A DNA stretch of 35,550 nucleotides from Brumimicrobium sp964585545 (lineage in GTDB: Bacteria > Bacteroidota > Bacteroidia > Flavobacteriales_D > Crocinitomicaceae). Below, one piece after another: positions 33,584 through 35,550 of the stretch (within the stretch, counting starts at the first letter, position 1; every line of letters starts with the position of its first letter). The notes beneath the pieces were generated by a model that worked only from the letters and a program-made list of their open reading frames with translations, had not been told where the DNA came from and did no database searches. The stretch is from contig CAZPDT010000024.1 of NCBI GenBank assembly GCA_964585545.1, positions 1 to 35,550 of the forward strand. Reading direction: 5' to 3'. Position numbers and translations under genes: made by a program.

Positions 33584-33602
33584 TATCCATACACTATCCA
33601 TA
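33584..33602 (-). promoter_or_regulatory. Paired TATCCATA sites upstream of the small DNA-binding protein gene
   Basis: TATCCATA at 33584-33591 and 33595-33602, an 11-bp period (one helical turn), directly upstream of the minus-strand start. This could be an autoregulatory site. Confidence 0.4.
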
Positions 33603-33738
33603 TACCATCTATGCTCTTGTTATGGGGTTGTAATGAGTGTTTTACCTCTTATTTACAAAATTATAGGAAAATAAAGGATATTAAAAAGGCAAAAACACAG
33701 CAAATCAGCACAAAGATTATTGAACGGAAGTAAACCCT

Positions 33739-33768
33739 TTTGAGTAGCCTACTTCTCCCCTAGTTTTG
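33739..33768 (+). promoter_or_regulatory. Promoter of the right-end four-gene cluster
   Basis: TTTG (33739-33742), an 18-bp spacer, then TAGTTTTG (33761-33768) match the phylum consensus closely. Transcription would begin near 33775, leaving a leader of about 80 nt. Confidence 0.65.
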
Positions 33769-33776
33769 AAGTATCG

Positions 33777-33823
33777 ATTTCATGTCGCGACGAAATTTGA
33801 GGAATGCTGGGAAGGTCTCAGCA
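33777..33823 (+). other. Structured 5' leader with two hairpins
   Basis: Hairpin 1: ATTTC (33777-33781) with GAAAT (33792-33796) plus GT/AC inside, loop CGCG, two-base bulge. GTCGCGAC in it is an 8-bp palindrome. Hairpin 2: TGCTGGGA with TCTCAGCA (33805-33823), 8 pairs including one G-U, loop AGG. Both fall in the predicted leader before the start at 33854, which has no strong ribosome-binding site. Confidence 0.5.
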
Positions 33824-33853
33824 GGATATTGTCAAAACTAATATTAAGTAATC

Positions 33854-34603
33854 ATGGCAAGACAAAAAGGAATAATCAAACTTACAGGTAAGATTGGGGA
33901 TTTATCCTTCTACAAGTCTAAGGATGGCTATTTGGCACGTGAGAAAGGTGGTGTTGATGGAGAGCGAATCAAAAAGGATCCTGCGTTTGCAAGAACACGA
34001 GAGAACGGAAGTGAGTTCGGGTTGGCTGCAACGTCAGGGAAGACTTTGAGAGATGCTTTCCGTCCACTGATGATGCGTGCAGCAGATAATCGTATAACCT
34101 CCAGGTTAACGCGACTGATGTCTGATATTCGCAAACTGGACACTACGAGTGATCGTGGACAACGTTCAGTTGGTGTTGCAATCCAGAATCAGCCTGCAAA
34201 GGATTTGTTGAAAGGGTTTAACTTCAACAACCGTTCAATGTTGAATGCGATTTTATATCGTCCAATAGCATTGGATAACTCGACTGGGGAAATCACGATC
34301 GAAGATCTTGTTCCGGTGAATCATATTGCAGCTCCGCCAAATTCAACTCATGTTTCTTTTACAGCAGCATGGGGTAATGTGAATTTTGTAGATGGTGTTT
34401 CTGATTTATCACTCTCCAGTGCAACAAACTTGGCTTTAGATGGCACAATGTCAACTGTGACTGTAACTCCTTCGGGATCACCTACAGGAACAGGAACAGA
34501 TGTGTTTATCTTACTTGTTGAGTTTTTCCAAGAAGTTAATGGTACACAATACAGCTTAAATGATGGAGGCTATAACGCTCTCAACATCGTGGACGTTGTC
34601 TAA
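33854..34603 (+). CDS. Unknown 249-aa protein, first gene of the right-end cluster
   Basis: The N-terminal half is strongly patterned: MARQKGIIKLTGKIGDLSFY, then KSKDGYLAREKGGVDGERIK, KDPAFARTRENGSEFGLAAT and SGKTLRDAFRPLMMRAADNR. I recall this from uncharacterised Bacteroidota proteins but know no function. Its opening (GKIG..FY...G....R) resembles the layout of DUF6266 proteins, so the two may be distant relatives. The C-terminal half is beta-rich, Thr/Ser/Asn-rich and looks more variable. There is no signal peptide or membrane helix. The basic, Arg-rich middle suggests polymer or nucleic acid contacts, inferred only. It has its own promoter and structured leader and is 12 bp before the next gene. 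Confidence 0.7.
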   Translation: MARQKGIIKLTGKIGDLSFYKSKDGYLAREKGGVDGERIKKDPAFARTRENGSEFGLAATSGKTLRDAFRPLMMRAADNRITSRLTRLMSDIRKLDTTSDRGQRSVGVAIQNQPAKDLLKGFNFNNRSMLNAILYRPIALDNSTGEITIEDLVPVNHIAAPPNSTHVSFTAAWGNVNFVDGVSDLSLSSATNLALDGTMSTVTVTPSGSPTGTGTDVFILLVEFFQEVNGTQYSLNDGGYNALNIVDVV

Positions 34604-34615
34604 AATCTATTGATC

Positions 34616-34879
34616 ATGGAAAAGAGAAAGCAAGACAAGTTAGCATCCGCAGGTAAGCGATGCAAAAAGGAAACTCCTCCGTTTTTCAAGAAATTACGCA
34701 CAGCAGGATTGGTATTGGCTGCAATCGGAACATCGATTGTTGCCGCACCAATTGCACTTCCCGCGATTGCTGTAACGATAGGTGGCTATGTGCTACTTGG
34801 CGGAACAGTAATCACAGCGGTAAGTCAAACTGCAGTGAGTGAAAATGAATGTGATCTGGAGGCACCTAAAAAAAAGTAG
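34616..34879 (+). CDS. Small membrane protein, second gene of the cluster
   Basis: 87 aa from the ATG at 34616. The N-terminus is basic (MEKRKQDKLASAGKRCKKE), then TPPFFKKLRTAGLVLAAIGTS leads into a Gly/Ala/Val-rich hydrophobic segment (residues about 30-72, one or two helices), and the tail is acidic then Lys-rich. The word PPFFKKLR...GLVLAAIG...APIALP recurs, by recall, in proteins beside homologues of the 249-aa gene. No family name known. It could be holin-like or a membrane anchor. Confidence 0.6.
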   Translation: MEKRKQDKLASAGKRCKKETPPFFKKLRTAGLVLAAIGTSIVAAPIALPAIAVTIGGYVLLGGTVITAVSQTAVSENECDLEAPKKK

Positions 34880-34890
34880 AATGTTTAATC

Positions 34891-34917
34891 GGTCTGCTTC
34901 AAAATTTAAAGCGGACC
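34891..34917 (+). terminator. Intercistronic hairpin between genes 2 and 3 of the cluster
   Basis: GGTCTGCTT (34891-34899) pairs with AAGCGGACC (34909-34917), 9 bp with one G-U, loop of 9 nt. The following ACAAAATTT is not a T run, so it may only partly stop transcription or stabilise the upstream mRNA. Confidence 0.5.
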
Positions 34918-34932
34918 ACAAAATTTAGAATT

Positions 34933-35121
34933 ATGTCTGAAAAAAAGTGTTTAAATGAAGAGCTTTTGGTAAACGTTTCAAAGAGACGACCAAAGTTCAA
35001 AGCAGGAACAGAATTAGCAAATTCCGTGAATATGGTCGATGTTGATTCGAGTAAAGACGTAACCGATGAAGCTGAGATCATCAAGATCTCTATTCGGTTG
35101 ACTGAGAAAACTTGCGTGTAA
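34933..35121 (+). CDS. Unknown 62-aa protein, third gene of the cluster
   Basis: Soluble, charged peptide without hydrophobic segment (MSEKKCLNEELLVNVSKRRP, then KFKAGTELANSVNMVDVDSS and an acidic stretch, ending IKISIRLTEKTCV). Two Cys, near each end. It has a reasonable start and spacing (53 bp after gene 2) and ends just before a strong terminator, which supports a real gene. No family recognised. Confidence 0.5.
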   Translation: MSEKKCLNEELLVNVSKRRPKFKAGTELANSVNMVDVDSSKDVTDEAEIIKISIRLTEKTCV

Positions 35122-35147
35122 GCGTAAGTTAAAGATTCAGGTAAGAG

Positions 35148-35179
35148 GCCACCAAGCAGTAATGCCTGGTGGCTTTTTT
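35148..35179 (+). terminator. Intrinsic terminator after gene 3 of the cluster
   Basis: GCCACCA (35148-35154) pairs with TGGTGGC (35167-35173), with GCA/TGC inside and a GTAA loop, followed by six T. The best terminator in this part. Gene 4 lies beyond it, so gene 4 is either read through at lower level or has its own promoter. Confidence 0.9.
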
Positions 35180-35199
35180 AATTATTAAAATTAGAAATT

Positions 35200-35382
35200 A
35201 TGGAATATACAAATGATAATACAACGGTAATTGGAACGGTGTCCGGAACGATTTTGAGTGTGGTGGCCATGTTTGATGCTGGAGATATTATTAAGACAGT
35301 AATTTTGGCTGCAATTGGGGCTGCGGTTAGTTTTTTGGTAAGTAGATTTTTGAAGTGGTTGTGGGAGAAGTGGAGGAAGTAG
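35200..35382 (+). CDS. Small holin-like membrane protein, fourth gene of the cluster
   Basis: 60 aa. A first weakly hydrophobic stretch (IGTVSGTILSVVAMF) is followed by a membrane helix (IIKTVILAAIGAAVSFLVSRFL) and a short basic, aromatic tail KWLWEKWRK. This shape, a small protein with one or two helices and a cationic C-terminus, resembles phage holins and small toxins. I recall similar ones beside peptidoglycan hydrolases in Bacteroidota. No lysin is visible, as the window ends 168 bp later. Function inferred only. Confidence 0.6.
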   Translation: MEYTNDNTTVIGTVSGTILSVVAMFDAGDIIKTVILAAIGAAVSFLVSRFLKWLWEKWRK

Positions 35383-35550
35383 TTGAATATTTAGAGAAAG
35401 TTTTATATATTGTGGGGAAATTAACACCACCAAATGGTATACAAAGCTAACAAACAGTTGTTGAGTTTGAAGTCTGATGGTAGGGTTATAAGTATGTTAT
35501 GTGTAATTTTAGCCGCAAACGCAGTTAAAACAAAAAGGCTCCGAATTTCG
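35383..35550. other. Right edge, no certain gene
   Basis: A frame from ATG 35434 is open to the window end (39 codons) but does not look convincing. The last bases, AAAAAGGCTCCGAATTTCG, look like the left half of a hairpin terminator whose right half lies outside. Confidence 0.35.

Noticed and set aside
35434..35550. Open frame at the right edge
   Set aside because: 39 codons with no recognisable pattern, and its end overlaps what looks like half of a terminator hairpin.
1..35550. tRNA, rRNA, insertion sequence or integrase
   Set aside because: I looked for T-loop words, transposase and tyrosine or serine recombinase motifs and found none. A tRNA scan would settle the first point.

Overview
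The window looks like chromosome of a low-GC member of the Bacteroidota, probably order Flavobacteriales and perhaps close to Crocinitomicaceae. Several starts are preceded by the phylum's -33/-7 promoter (TTTG-N18/19-TAnnTTTG), many ribosome-binding sites are weak, and several families are typical of the phylum: DUF2141, DUF4837, DUF4377/META lipoproteins, the flexirubin-type methyltransferase, and the TatA-GatA-MltD neighbourhood. The finer taxonomy is inference. I saw no tRNA, rRNA, CRISPR array, transposase or integrase.

Layout. 1-3605: end of a type III restriction locus, with a truncated Fic protein and a Res helicase-nuclease separated by three 41-bp repeats that each hold a hairpin. 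3606-5162: a module organised like an integron cassette, with a TPR gene broken by a frameshift between two attC-like inverted repeats, then a gene remnant. 5163-7116: a DUF4377/META lipoprotein and a flexirubin-type methyltransferase. 7277-14988 (minus strand): a TetR-controlled RND efflux operon (tetR, cytochrome b561-like, TolC, membrane fusion protein, RND pump, DUF2141). Its two wide gaps are filled with GAATT-based repeats. 15120-16293: arsR and arsM. 16601-20141: two unknown proteins, a secreted protein, and a thioredoxin-like protein whose promoter carries a second copy of the ArsR box. 20198-24186: a prolyl oligopeptidase lipoprotein, an SDR epimerase and a methyltransferase pseudogene. 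24593-26889: a CvrA-type K+/H+ antiporter coupled to a universal stress protein. 27186-28473: DoxX and a zinc-ribbon protein with a duplicated palindrome upstream. 28658-32977: tatA, gatA, mltD and a DUF4837 lipoprotein. 33352-35550: a small putative DNA-binding protein facing an unassigned four-gene cluster.

How the parts work together. The efflux operon has a textbook promoter overlapped by an inverted repeat that suits its own TetR protein. The ArsR boxes at arsR and the thioredoxin-like gene lie at the same distance from their start codons, which suggests a small arsenic regulon: ArsR, ArsM methylation, a CPVC redox protein and a secreted protein. The strongest candidates for undescribed biology are the right-end cluster (a 249-aa protein of a family I know only as uncharacterised, two small hydrophobic or holin-like proteins and a 62-aa protein, with its own promoter, structured leader, internal hairpin and terminator) and the attC-like cassette with no integrase in view.
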